64,000 nt of DNA, from the NCBI GenBank assembly GCA_965248715.1, contig CBDFKB010000007.1, positions 682,001 through 746,000 on the forward strand. The letters run 5' to 3'. Each line of letters opens with the position of its first letter. The first letter of the stretch is position 1. The notes beneath the pieces were generated by a model. That model was not told where the DNA came from and ran no database searches. It was given only the letters and a program-made list of their open reading frames with translations. The translations under genes were made by a program, and so were the position numbers. The stretch is from CBDFKB01 sp965248715. GTDB lineage: Bacteria > Pseudomonadota > Alphaproteobacteria > Rhizobiales > Rhizobiaceae. Shown piece after piece: positions 47,729-56,100 of this stretch.

Positions 47729-50254
47729 TTATAGACTTCGGGCAAATTCCTCGACACGGAAGCATTCGATCTGATCGTCCTTGCGGATGTCCTGATAATT
47801 TTCGAACCCCATGCCGCACTCCTGGCCGGCAACCACTTCGCCCACTTCATCCTTGAAACGTTTCAAAGTCGACAAATTGCCCTCATGGATCACCACATTG
47901 TCGCGCAGCAAGCGCACGCCGACCCCGCGCTCGACCTTGCCCTCGGTAACCAGGCAACCGGCCACCCGCCCGACCTTGGTGATGTTGAACACTTCGAGAA
48001 TTTGCGCGTAGCCGATGAAGGTTTCGCGGCGCTCGGGTGAAAGTAGTCCGCTCATCGCCGCCTTAACATCGTCGATCAAATCATAAATGATTGAATAATA
48101 GCGGATTTCCACGCCATCGCGGTCGGCCGCTTCGCGGGCTTGTTTATTGGCGCGCACATTAAACGCCATGATTACCGAATTGGATGCCGAGGCCAGGGTA
48201 ACGTCGGATTCGGTAATTCCACCGGCACCGCCATGAACGATATTCGCCGATACTTCTTCGGTCGTAAGTTTATCCAATGCGCCGGCAATTGCCTCCACCG
48301 AACCCTGAACATCCGCTTTTACCACCAGCGAGACTTCCCGTAGCTCTTCGCCCTGCTGCTGGCTCATCATTTGTTCCAGCGATCCGCGAGCGCCGGCGCG
48401 CCGCGCCGCTGCCAAGTCGCGGGCGACCCGTTGGCGGTATTCGTGGATTTCGCGGGCTCGTGCCTCGCTGTCGACCACCGCCAATTGATCGCCGGCGGCG
48501 GGTGTGCCGTTAATGCCCAGCACTTCGACCGGCATCGATGGCCCGGCTTCTTCGATTATCTTGCCATGATCGTCGACCAGCGCGCGGATCTTGCCCCATT
48601 CGTCGCCGGCAACTACGATATCGCCGCTGCGCAGGGTGCCGCGTTTGACCAAGACCGTGGCGACCGGGCCACGCCCTTTGTCCAATTGGGCTTCCACAAC
48701 CACACCCTCGCCGGCACGGTCGGCGCTGGCCTTCAGTTCGAGAATTTCCGATTGCAGCAAGATCGCTTCAAGCAGCTTGTCGAGATTGGTTCGCTCGACC
48801 GCCGAGACTTCGACGTCAAGGGTTTCACCACCCATGGATTCGACGAATATCTCATGCTGTAGCAACTCGTTGCGCACCCTGGAGGGGTCTGCGGACGGTT
48901 TGTCCATTTTGTTGATTGCCACAATCACCGGCACTCCGGCCGCCTTGGCGTGATTGATCGATTCGATCGTTTGCGGCATCACCCCGTCATCGGCCGCAAC
49001 CACCAATATGGCAATGTCAGTGGCTTGGGCGCCGCGTGCCCGCATGGCGGTAAACGCCTCGTGGCCCGGGGTGTCGATGAAGGTGATCTTGTGGCCGTCA
49101 TGCTCGACCTGATAGGCACCAATATGCTGGGTAATGCCGCCAGCCTCGCTGGAAACCACATTGGCATCGCGGATTGCGTCCAACAGCGAGGTTTTACCAT
49201 GATCGACATGACCCATAATGGTGACCACCGGGGGCCTGGGCTCAAGAATACCGTCGGGATCTTCATCGCCAAACAGGCCAATTTCCACATCGGATTCGGA
49301 CACCCGGCGAACGGTGTGTCCCATTTCCTCGGCGATAATTTCTGCGGTATCGGCATCAACCACATCGGCTGCCTTCATCATATGGCCCTGTTTCATTAGC
49401 AGTTTTATCACATCCACCGCACGTTCCGACATGCGCTGGGCCAGCTCTTGAATGGTAATGGTTTCCGGCAAGGTGACCTCGCGGGAAATTTTCTCGCGCG
49501 GCCCCAGCGCTGCCTGCTGGGCACGTTTTGCCTTTTCCTGGCGGCGGCGGAATGCGGCCAGGGATTTACCACGCGCTCCGGCATCTTCGTCGAGCGCATT
49601 GCCCAGGGTTAGTTTGGTGCGCCGCCTCGATACTTCACCCTTCGGCCGCGAAGGTTTCGCCGGCTCTTCGGTTTTCGGCCGTTCAAACGGCTTTAGGCTT
49701 TTGGCCACCTTACTGTCGGCGGCTGTTTGGCCTAGTTCCGGCTGGCGTTTGGCAATCGTAGCCTCGGCCTTTTCGCGGGCCAGCTTCTCATCGTTCAGGC
49801 GGTTTTCTTCAGCAAGCCGTCGTTCCTCTGCTTCCGCAGTTTCCAGCGCTCGGCGATTTTCTTCTTCGGCCCGACGTTCGGCATCGACAGCGGCAAGCTG
49901 GCGTTCTTCCGCCTCGCGCACCTTGGACAGTTCCAGCGCCTTGCGCCGCGCGTCCATTTCGCCTTCGGACAATTCCTTCAGCACCACACCGCTGCGGCTT
50001 GGAGCCGTGACTTCTATTACCGGCGCCGCTTCAACCTGCGGTTTTTCCGCAGGCGCTACCGGTGCCGGTTGGGCGAGCACCTCTCCTGGCTTGGTGATCC
50101 TGCGTTTGCGGGTCTCTACCACTACGGATTTGGTGCGCCCATGGGAAAAGCTCTGGCGAACCGTTCCCTGGTTCAACCCGCCGCTCTTTAGGCTCAGTTT
50201 TTTGCCGGTGGAAACGCTCAACTTCTTTTCTTCACCGATCGTATTGTCACTCAT
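47729..50254 (-). CDS. infB: Translation initiation factor IF-2
   Basis: 841-residue GTPase bringing initiator tRNA to the ribosome. The N-terminus is Lys/Arg/Glu/Ala-rich (about residues 1-280; LKSGGLNQGTVRQSFSHGR is typical of Alphaproteobacteria). The GTPase core has GHVDHGKTSLLDAIRDA near 350, DTPGHEAFTAM, and NKMDKPSADP. Domains II to IV follow, ending EFARSL. It is part of the nusA-infB operon. Confidence 0.97.
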   Translation of the reverse strand: MSDNTIGEEKKLSVSTGKKLSLKSGGLNQGTVRQSFSHGRTKSVVVETRKRRITKPGEVLAQPAPVAPAEKPQVEAAPVIEVTAPSRSGVVLKELSEGEMDARRKALELSKVREAEERQLAAVDAERRAEEENRRALETAEAEERRLAEENRLNDEKLAREKAEATIAKRQPELGQTAADSKVAKSLKPFERPKTEEPAKPSRPKGEVSRRRTKLTLGNALDEDAGARGKSLAAFRRRQEKAKRAQQAALGPREKISREVTLPETITIQELAQRMSERAVDVIKLLMKQGHMMKAADVVDADTAEIIAEEMGHTVRRVSESDVEIGLFGDEDPDGILEPRPPVVTIMGHVDHGKTSLLDAIRDANVVSSEAGGITQHIGAYQVEHDGHKITFIDTPGHEAFTAMRARGAQATDIAILVVAADDGVMPQTIESINHAKAAGVPVIVAINKMDKPSADPSRVRNELLQHEIFVESMGGETLDVEVSAVERTNLDKLLEAILLQSEILELKASADRAGEGVVVEAQLDKGRGPVATVLVKRGTLRSGDIVVAGDEWGKIRALVDDHGKIIEEAGPSMPVEVLGINGTPAAGDQLAVVDSEARAREIHEYRQRVARDLAAARRAGARGSLEQMMSQQQGEELREVSLVVKADVQGSVEAIAGALDKLTTEEVSANIVHGGAGGITESDVTLASASNSVIMAFNVRANKQAREAADRDGVEIRYYSIIYDLIDDVKAAMSGLLSPERRETFIGYAQILEVFNITKVGRVAGCLVTEGKVERGVGVRLLRDNVVIHEGNLSTLKRFKDEVGEVVAGQECGMGFENYQDIRKDDQIECFRVEEFARSL

Positions 50255-50339
50255 GCTTTGCCTTGCCGTTTCCGGTCACTTTTCGTCTTGCACGGTCCTA
50301 TCGCACGCCCGGTGCAATTCCGCAAACTTCAATGTCGCT

Positions 50340-50993
50340 TCATCGGCCGCCATCTGGTGGCGGCGATGCCTGGATTTGCGGGCCACAATAGCGTTCATGG
50401 ATCGCCAACCGTTGGCCGACCAACTTTGCCGAACGGTCGCTAACAACCGCCAAATTGACCACCATGTCGCGCCCGCAAATCTTACCAAGCTGGGCTGCGT
50501 CATATGCCCGGCTTATCGTCACTTGCCGACCTTCTCTTTGGCTACGGCGCACGGCACCGAATATCTTGTCAAATCCGCCCTTCGCGCCATCGGTGGCATG
50601 GAAGACAATCGTCGCCTTTTTGCCGGCGATTGCCGCCAACACTTTCTCGTGGCCATTGACCACCGTTCCAGCTTTACGGGCAAGCGCGATGGCAAACAGT
50701 ACTTGCTGCGACAGCAACCGTTCGACCTGATCCGCCAGGTCGTCGGCGGCCGTTACCGAACGCTTCAGGCCGCGGGCAAATAGTCGTTTCGCAACCGCCC
50801 TTTTCACGTGTTCGCGGGTCCCTGAGACCCATACGCCGCGACCGGGCAAATTGCGTTTCAAATCCACCACCATACAACTCGCCGGATCGGCAACAAACCG
50901 CAGCAATTGATCGGCGTCATGGGTTTCGCCGGTAACGATGCAGGTGCGATTATTCAAGGGGTGGTCCGAAACCGATTTCGAATTCACGCTCAA
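50340..50993 (-). CDS. YlxR-family RNA-binding protein with L7Ae-like domain
   Basis: 217 residues. The N-terminal YlxR (DUF448) domain has RTCIVTGETHDADQLLRFV and LPGRGVWVSG; the C-terminal half resembles an L7Ae/ribosomal-type fold (ALARKAGTVVNGHEKVLAAI). It sits between nusA and infB, its normal place. YlxR-type proteins bind RNA and nucleoid or RNase P RNA in other bacteria; the role here is unknown. Confidence 0.9.
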   Translation of the reverse strand: MSVNSKSVSDHPLNNRTCIVTGETHDADQLLRFVADPASCMVVDLKRNLPGRGVWVSGTREHVKRAVAKRLFARGLKRSVTAADDLADQVERLLSQQVLFAIALARKAGTVVNGHEKVLAAIAGKKATIVFHATDGAKGGFDKIFGAVRRSQREGRQVTISRAYDAAQLGKICGRDMVVNLAVVSDRSAKLVGQRLAIHERYCGPQIQASPPPDGGR

Positions 50994-51006
50994 TTATACC
51001 GGGCAA

Positions 51007-52644
51007 TCACACCGTATGGATAGTGATATCCGACCGGTCCTCTTCGTTGGCTAGTGCGTCCTCGTCGACTTCTTCCGGCTCCGGCTCTTGCAATTGTTCC
51101 TGTGTAATCCAACCGACTGCCAACCTTGCGGCGATAATCATATTGTCAGCTTCGGCGCGGGAAAGCTGATAGTCTTCCAGATAACCGGCAAAGCGTTTGC
51201 TTTCGCCGTCGACCCTTTCGCTCCAACCGATCAGATCGTCAGCGGCGCAGCCGGCAAAGTCTTCCAACGAGCAAATTTCTGCCTTGCCGAGGGTCACCAA
51301 CATGGCATTGGTCAGGCCATCGATGGCGCGCAATTCGTCGGCGACCCCAAGCTTAATGCGCTCTTCTTCGGCCTCTCCCTCCAGGCGCTCTAAATATTCC
51401 CGTGCCCGGGCCTGGATTTCTTCCGCAGTCTCGCTGTCGAAGCCGTCAATCGAAGCAATCTCGTTCTGGTCGACATAGGCGACTTCTTCCATCGATGAAA
51501 ATCCTTCGGATGCCAGCAATTGCGCCACCATTTCGTCCACATTGAGCGCTTCCATAAAAATCTTGGTGCTGTCGACGAATTCTGCCTGACGGCGTTCGCT
51601 TTCCTCCTGCTCGGTCATGATATCGATGTCCCAGCCGGTCAATTGCGACGCCAGTCGCACGTTTTGCCCGCGCCGCCCGATCGCCAATGACAGTTGGTCG
51701 TCGGGGACTACTACCTCAATGCGCTCGGCTTCCTCGTCGAGCACCACCTTGGCAACCTCGGCCGGCTGCAGTGCGTTGACGATGAACGAAGCAGGCTCCG
51801 GCGACCAGGGAATGATGTCGATCTTTTCGCCCTGTAATTCGCCGACCACCGCTTGAACCCGGCTGCCGCGCATACCGACACAGGCGCCGACCGGATCGAT
51901 CGAATTGTCGTGCGAAATCACTGCGATCTTAGCCCTGGAACCGGGATCGCGGGCCACCGACTTGATTTCGATGATGTTGTCATAAATCTCCGGCACTTCC
52001 ATGGTGAACAATTTGGCCATGAATTGCGGATGGGTACGCGACAGGAATATTTGCGGGCCGCGCTGCTCGCGGCGCACATCGTAAATATAAGCGCGCACCC
52101 GGTCGCCATATCTAAAGTTTTCGCGCGGGATGTTTTCATCGCGGCGGATGATCGCCTCGCCGCGGCCGAGATCGACGATCACATTGCCATATTCAGTACG
52201 TTTGACCGTGCCGTTGATAATCTCGCCGATCCGGTCCTTGTATTCATCAAATTGCTGGTCGCGCTCGGCCTCACGCACCTTTTGCACGATTACCTGTTTG
52301 GCCGACTGGGCGGCGATGCGGCCGAAATCAAGCGGTGGCAACGGTTCGGCGATATAGTCGCCGATTTGGGCCGCCGGGTTACGGTCGCGGGCCAAATCCT
52401 TATCGATGTGGATCGTGTAGTCTTCCACCGTCTCAACTACTTCAAGCAAACGCTGCAGCTTGATTTCACCGGTTTTCGGGTTGATGTCGGCGCGCACATT
52501 GGTCTCCTGGCCGTACCGGGCCCGGGCCGCTTTCTCGATTGCATCGGCCATTGCCGAGATTACAATTTCCCGATCAATCGCCTTTTCACGCGCTACCGCG
52601 TCCGCGATCTGCAACAGTTCCAGCCGGTTTGCGCTAACTGCCAT
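51007..52644 (-). CDS. nusA: Transcription termination/antitermination factor NusA
   Basis: 545 residues. N-terminal RNA-polymerase-binding domain, S1 domain (about 135-200, INGTVKRTEYGNVIVDLGRG), two KH domains (IDPVGACVGMRGSRVQAVVG and DDQLSLAIGRRGQNVRLA), two helix-hairpin-helix acidic repeats near the C-terminus, and an acidic tail. It ends 13 bases before the YlxR-family gene. Autoregulation through the leader terminator upstream of rimP is plausible. Confidence 0.97.
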   Translation of the reverse strand: MAVSANRLELLQIADAVAREKAIDREIVISAMADAIEKAARARYGQETNVRADINPKTGEIKLQRLLEVVETVEDYTIHIDKDLARDRNPAAQIGDYIAEPLPPLDFGRIAAQSAKQVIVQKVREAERDQQFDEYKDRIGEIINGTVKRTEYGNVIVDLGRGEAIIRRDENIPRENFRYGDRVRAYIYDVRREQRGPQIFLSRTHPQFMAKLFTMEVPEIYDNIIEIKSVARDPGSRAKIAVISHDNSIDPVGACVGMRGSRVQAVVGELQGEKIDIIPWSPEPASFIVNALQPAEVAKVVLDEEAERIEVVVPDDQLSLAIGRRGQNVRLASQLTGWDIDIMTEQEESERRQAEFVDSTKIFMEALNVDEMVAQLLASEGFSSMEEVAYVDQNEIASIDGFDSETAEEIQARAREYLERLEGEAEEERIKLGVADELRAIDGLTNAMLVTLGKAEICSLEDFAGCAADDLIGWSERVDGESKRFAGYLEDYQLSRAEADNMIIAARLAVGWITQEQLQEPEPEEVDEDALANEEDRSDITIHTV

Positions 52645-52686
52645 TTATTTTCTCCCTAACGGCTACCGATTTCGCGTTCACGCCGA

Positions 52687-53304
52687 TCAAGCATTGGCCG
52701 ATGGCGGATCGGTTTTTTGTTTTCCCGCATTTGCACGACGCGATTTCTTATCACGCCTAAGCGCTTCGCGGACCAGTTCGTCGGTTAATACCAACCGTGC
52801 TTCGGCGATGTTGTCGATCCCCAGCACAAACTCCGTTTCTTTCTCGTCATCTGCCGCTTCTGAGCGAAATCGGACCTTGTCGCCGTCGATGCCGACGATC
52901 ACACCCTTGAACCGTTTACGGCCGTCAACTATGCGCTCGGTGGTACATTTGGCCGCATATCCGGCCCATGCGGTAAAATCCGATCGCCGGACCAGTGGCC
53001 GGTCGATGCCTGGCGAGGAAACTTCCAGATTATAGGCACCGGGCACCGGATCAGCGATATCCATTTCCGGTGACAGGGCCTTGGACAGCGCCTCACAATC
53101 CTCGATTGCCATAGTACCGTCGGCGCGCTCAGCCATTATTTGCACGGTCTGTCCGTTCAAGGCGCTGATTTTGATCCGAACCAGGCGAAAGCCAAGCGTC
53201 GGCGCCACCGTGTCGACGACGTCGGCGACACGGGCTTCCAACCCGGGTTCGCGCAGAAAACGCGGTTCGCTCAACCCTGTCGTTGGTTCCGTGGTATTCA
53301 ACAA
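52687..53304 (-). CDS. rimP: Ribosome maturation factor RimP
   Basis: 205-residue 30S assembly factor. It has VAPTLGFRLVRIKISALNGQ, the YNLEVSSPGIDRPL signature near 100 and a C-terminal SH3-like half, ending in a basic tail. The start is TTG: two consecutive TTG codons at 53304 and 53301 follow AGAGG, and the second has the better spacing. It is the first gene of the nusA operon, 35 bases after a leader terminator. Confidence 0.94.
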   Translation of the reverse strand: MLNTTEPTTGLSEPRFLREPGLEARVADVVDTVAPTLGFRLVRIKISALNGQTVQIMAERADGTMAIEDCEALSKALSPEMDIADPVPGAYNLEVSSPGIDRPLVRRSDFTAWAGYAAKCTTERIVDGRKRFKGVIVGIDGDKVRFRSEAADDEKETEFVLGIDNIAEARLVLTDELVREALRRDKKSRRANAGKQKTDPPSANA

Positions 53305-53339
53305 TGCCTCTTACTTTGTACAGCCTCGATCTGGGCAAT

Positions 53340-53368
53340 AAAAAAGAGCGGGTCCTGCGGTCCCACTC
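53340..53368 (-). terminator. Intrinsic terminator/attenuator in rimP-nusA leader
   Basis: Minus strand: GAGTGGG pairs with CCCGCTC around ACCGCAGGA, followed directly by six T. It lies between trmB and rimP, so it can end metK-trmB transcription and also act as an attenuator in the leader of the nusA operon. Confidence 0.8.
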
Positions 53369-53439
53369 TCACGAAAGCTTCGGAGATTTGTTGTCTATAT
53401 AAATGGCCGCAATCGCGAATGCAAGCGCGCCGCACAGGT

Positions 53440-54114
53440 CTATTGACAAATAAAGGTTAGGTAGGCGGCGGTGCGACCTTCGCGAACCGCCTTGGCCTCA
53501 TAACGGGTTCGGGTCCACCCAGGCCAGGGTTGCGTCAAATCCTGTCCCATACCGTCTGCTGCCGCAAACCTTGGGTGCTGGCTACAACCGGCGCGGGTCC
53601 ACGATACATACTCGGCGATATCGCTGGCAAACCGAAATACGCCGCCCAAAACCAGTATACGAGCGATTCGGTCGAGATTTTCGCGGCTGACAAATCGGCG
53701 TTTGTGGTGGCGTTTTTTTGGCCATGGATCGGGATAAAGCAGGTGAACCACATCGAAGGTTGCCGCAGGCAGCAAATCAAGCACCTCACTGGCCTCGCGG
53801 TCATCGAGCCGGATATTGGGCAGGTTTTGACTTTCAACCGCGGCCAATGCCTTGACCATGCCGTTTACGAACGGCTCGATACCGATAAATCCAGTATTCG
53901 GCATCGCCATGGCGCGGGCGATCAAATGCTCGCCGCCGCCGAAGCCGATTTCCAGTTCGTAGTGTTGATGCTGCTGCCCGAACAACGCTTGCAGATTGCC
54001 CAGCTGCCCATTGGGTAAACCGATCGACGGCAGTACTTCACGCAACAACCGTTGCTGGTTGGCGCTCAACTGCGGCCCTTTTCGCCGTCCGAAAAAGACC
54101 TTCTTACCGATCAT
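53440..54114 (-). CDS. trmB: tRNA (guanine-N7-)-methyltransferase
   Basis: 224-residue SAM-dependent enzyme making m7G46 in tRNA. SAM site YELEIGFGGGEHLIARA near 72, the IGIEPFVNG acidic loop, LLYPDPWPKKRHHKRRF with the catalytic Asp, and the C-terminal TRTRYEAKAVREGRTAAYL. It lies 45 bp after metK, whose product supplies its SAM. Confidence 0.95.
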   Translation of the reverse strand: MIGKKVFFGRRKGPQLSANQQRLLREVLPSIGLPNGQLGNLQALFGQQHQHYELEIGFGGGEHLIARAMAMPNTGFIGIEPFVNGMVKALAAVESQNLPNIRLDDREASEVLDLLPAATFDVVHLLYPDPWPKKRHHKRRFVSRENLDRIARILVLGGVFRFASDIAEYVSWTRAGCSQHPRFAAADGMGQDLTQPWPGWTRTRYEAKAVREGRTAAYLTFICQ

Positions 54115-54159
54115 GATCGCGATTAATCGCTGGTTTCAGACCGCAGTGTCACGATCCGC

Positions 54160-55356
54160 TCAAACCGCCGCCTTCAGCGCGTCAATCAGATCGGTTTTCT
54201 CCCACGAAAAACCACCGTCTTGTTCCGGTGCGCGCCCAAAATGGCCGTAAGCCGCAGTGCGGGCATAAATCGGCCGGGCAAGATCTAGATGCCGGCGAAT
54301 GCCGCGCGGGGTCAGATCCATCACCGAGGTTAACGCCTTTTCCAGGGCACTGGCGTCGATTTCGCCGGTATCGTGCAGATCGACATAGATCGACAATGGT
54401 TTGGATACGCCGATCGCATAGGCAAGCTGGATCGTGCAGCGCTTGGCCATGCCGGCGGCAACCACGTTTTTGGCGAGATAGCGCGCCGCATAAGCGGCCG
54501 AGCGGTCGACCTTGGTCGGGTCCTTGCCGGAAAACGCGCCGCCGCCATGGGGGGCAGCGCCACCATAAGTATCGACAATGATCTTGCGCCCAGTCAGGCC
54601 GGCATCTCCATCCGGTCCGCCGATCAGGAATTTACCAGTGGGATTGACGTGCCATTCGGTCTGGTTGGTCAGCCAACCACCTGGAAGCGCACCGCGGACA
54701 TAGGGTTCGATTACCGCCCGCACGTCATCGGAAGTCATGTCGGCATCAAGATGTTGGGTCGATACCACGATCGAGGCCGCACGCACCGGCTTGCCGTCTT
54801 CATAGGCCACGGTGACCTGGCTTTTGGAATCCGGTCCCAACACCGCCGCTTCGCCGCAATGGCGTGCCGTTGCCATATCTTGAAGAATTTTATGGGAATA
54901 ATAAATCGGCGCCGGCATTAGGTCCGGCGTTTCGCTGCAGGCGTAGCCGAACATGATACCCTGGTCGCCCGCGCCTTCTTCCTTGTCGATACCGGAACCC
55001 GCATCGACCCCTTGGGCGATGTCGGCCGATTGCGAATGCAAATAAATGTCGACATCGGCATTTTTCCAGTGGAAACCGTCCTGCTCGTAGCCGATCGCCT
55101 TAATCGCATCGCGAGCGACCTGGGTGATTTCCTCTACGCTAATGCTATCGGGCCCTCTGGTTTCGCCAGCAATCACCACCTTGTTGGTGGTGGTCAAGGT
55201 CTCACAGGCAACCCGTACACTGGCCGGATCGACGCCGTTTTTTGCGGCAGTCGAGAAATAGAGATCGACCACCTCGTCTGATATCCGGTCACATACCTTG
55301 TCAGGGTGACCCTCGGATACGGACTCACTGGTGAACAAATAATTTTGTCGGGCCAT
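54160..55356 (-). CDS. metK: S-adenosylmethionine synthase
   Basis: 398 residues from MARQNYLFTSESVSEGHPDK. It makes SAM from methionine and ATP. Signatures are GHPDKVCDRISDEVVD, GAGDQGIMFGYAC and GGGAFSGKDPTKVDRSAAYA. A longer frame to 55422 lacks similarity. The leader contains a 14 bp perfect palindrome; no known SAM riboswitch was recognised. An XRE regulator gene lies just upstream on the same strand, as in rhizobia. Confidence 0.97.
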   Translation of the reverse strand: MARQNYLFTSESVSEGHPDKVCDRISDEVVDLYFSTAAKNGVDPASVRVACETLTTTNKVVIAGETRGPDSISVEEITQVARDAIKAIGYEQDGFHWKNADVDIYLHSQSADIAQGVDAGSGIDKEEGAGDQGIMFGYACSETPDLMPAPIYYSHKILQDMATARHCGEAAVLGPDSKSQVTVAYEDGKPVRAASIVVSTQHLDADMTSDDVRAVIEPYVRGALPGGWLTNQTEWHVNPTGKFLIGGPDGDAGLTGRKIIVDTYGGAAPHGGGAFSGKDPTKVDRSAAYAARYLAKNVVAAGMAKRCTIQLAYAIGVSKPLSIYVDLHDTGEIDASALEKALTSVMDLTPRGIRRHLDLARPIYARTAAYGHFGRAPEQDGGFSWEKTDLIDALKAAV

Positions 55357-55392
55357 CGATAACTCCCACGCGCAAAACAAGCAGCGGATAGA

Positions 55393-55406
55393 ATGCTGAT
55401 CAGCAT
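55393..55406. promoter_or_regulatory. Perfect palindrome in metK leader
   Basis: ATGCTGATCAGCAT is exactly self-complementary, 37-50 bases before the metK ATG. On the minus strand it is flanked by GG and by TCTATCC, so it could be an operator or the stem of a small hairpin. A candidate ligand is the XRE protein encoded upstream, but nothing shows this directly. Confidence 0.4.
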
Positions 55407-55496
55407 CCCGTGAAAAGACCATCGTGTTCTAGTGAGTAGTATTGTGGCGTCAAGTAGGAATTATCGGTTACATGGTCCGTAAGTCAGTGACCGGAC

Positions 55497-55919
55497 TTAA
55501 TCGGTGTCGTTTTCCGCATCGGCCATCGCCCGCACCAGATCGACGATCCGCCGCCTGACCTTTGCATTTTTTATTTTCACAAAGGCGCGGTTGAGGTTCA
55601 ATCCGTCCGTGCTCGACAGGAAGTCGACCACGTAATTAGGCGAATTAGTCTCTTCGAAACCATCGGCTGCGTTTGGATTGGAACCCGGCGCATCTTCAAA
55701 AAAGAAAGACACCGGTGCGTTCAGCACCTGTGAAATCTGCTGCATCCGGCTGGCGCCGATGCGATTCGCGCCCTTTTCGTATTTCTGCACTTGCTGGAAT
55801 GTGACGCCCAAATGGTCACCCAATTTTTCTTGACTGAGACCCAGCATGGTTCGTCGTAGTCGCACCCTACTGCCTACATGAACATCAATCGGATTCGGTT
55901 GTTTGGCTGGTTCCACCAT
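55497..55919 (-). CDS. XRE-family transcriptional regulator
   Basis: 140 residues. An N-terminal helix-turn-helix (about 12-70: VGSRVRLRRTMLGLSQEKLG, TFQQVQKYEKGANRIGASRM) and a C-terminal region ending KVRRRIVDLVRAMADAEND. This protein between lnt and metK is conserved in Hyphomicrobiales. Its targets are unknown; metK, whose leader carries a palindrome, is one possibility. The 181 bp between it and lnt show no other gene. Confidence 0.9.
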   Translation of the reverse strand: MVEPAKQPNPIDVHVGSRVRLRRTMLGLSQEKLGDHLGVTFQQVQKYEKGANRIGASRMQQISQVLNAPVSFFFEDAPGSNPNAADGFEETNSPNYVVDFLSSTDGLNLNRAFVKIKNAKVRRRIVDLVRAMADAENDTD

Positions 55920-56100
55920 ATCTAATTTCCGCGGTCCGGTGTGCCCGGATCCGACGCCCCCTTAACTGCCCCAACATATCGGCTCTCCATACTGTTGCCA
56001 GCATGTGCCGAAAATCCGCCCCGGCTTCAGATATGATCTCCAAACGCGAATTCATATCATTTGTCGGCCAAATCAATTTTTTCGTCAAGTTATCAAAGAG

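Noticed and set aside
49452..50783. 443-codon plus-strand ORF opposite infB and the YlxR-family gene
   Set aside because: It is the antisense of the Lys/Glu/Ala-rich IF-2 N-terminus; Ser/Arg-rich composition, no domain, and the minus-strand gene is certain.
55357..55496. Possible SAM or SAM/SAH riboswitch before metK
   Set aside because: No matching core seen on the minus strand; only a palindrome. A search with the SAM-family covariance models would settle it.
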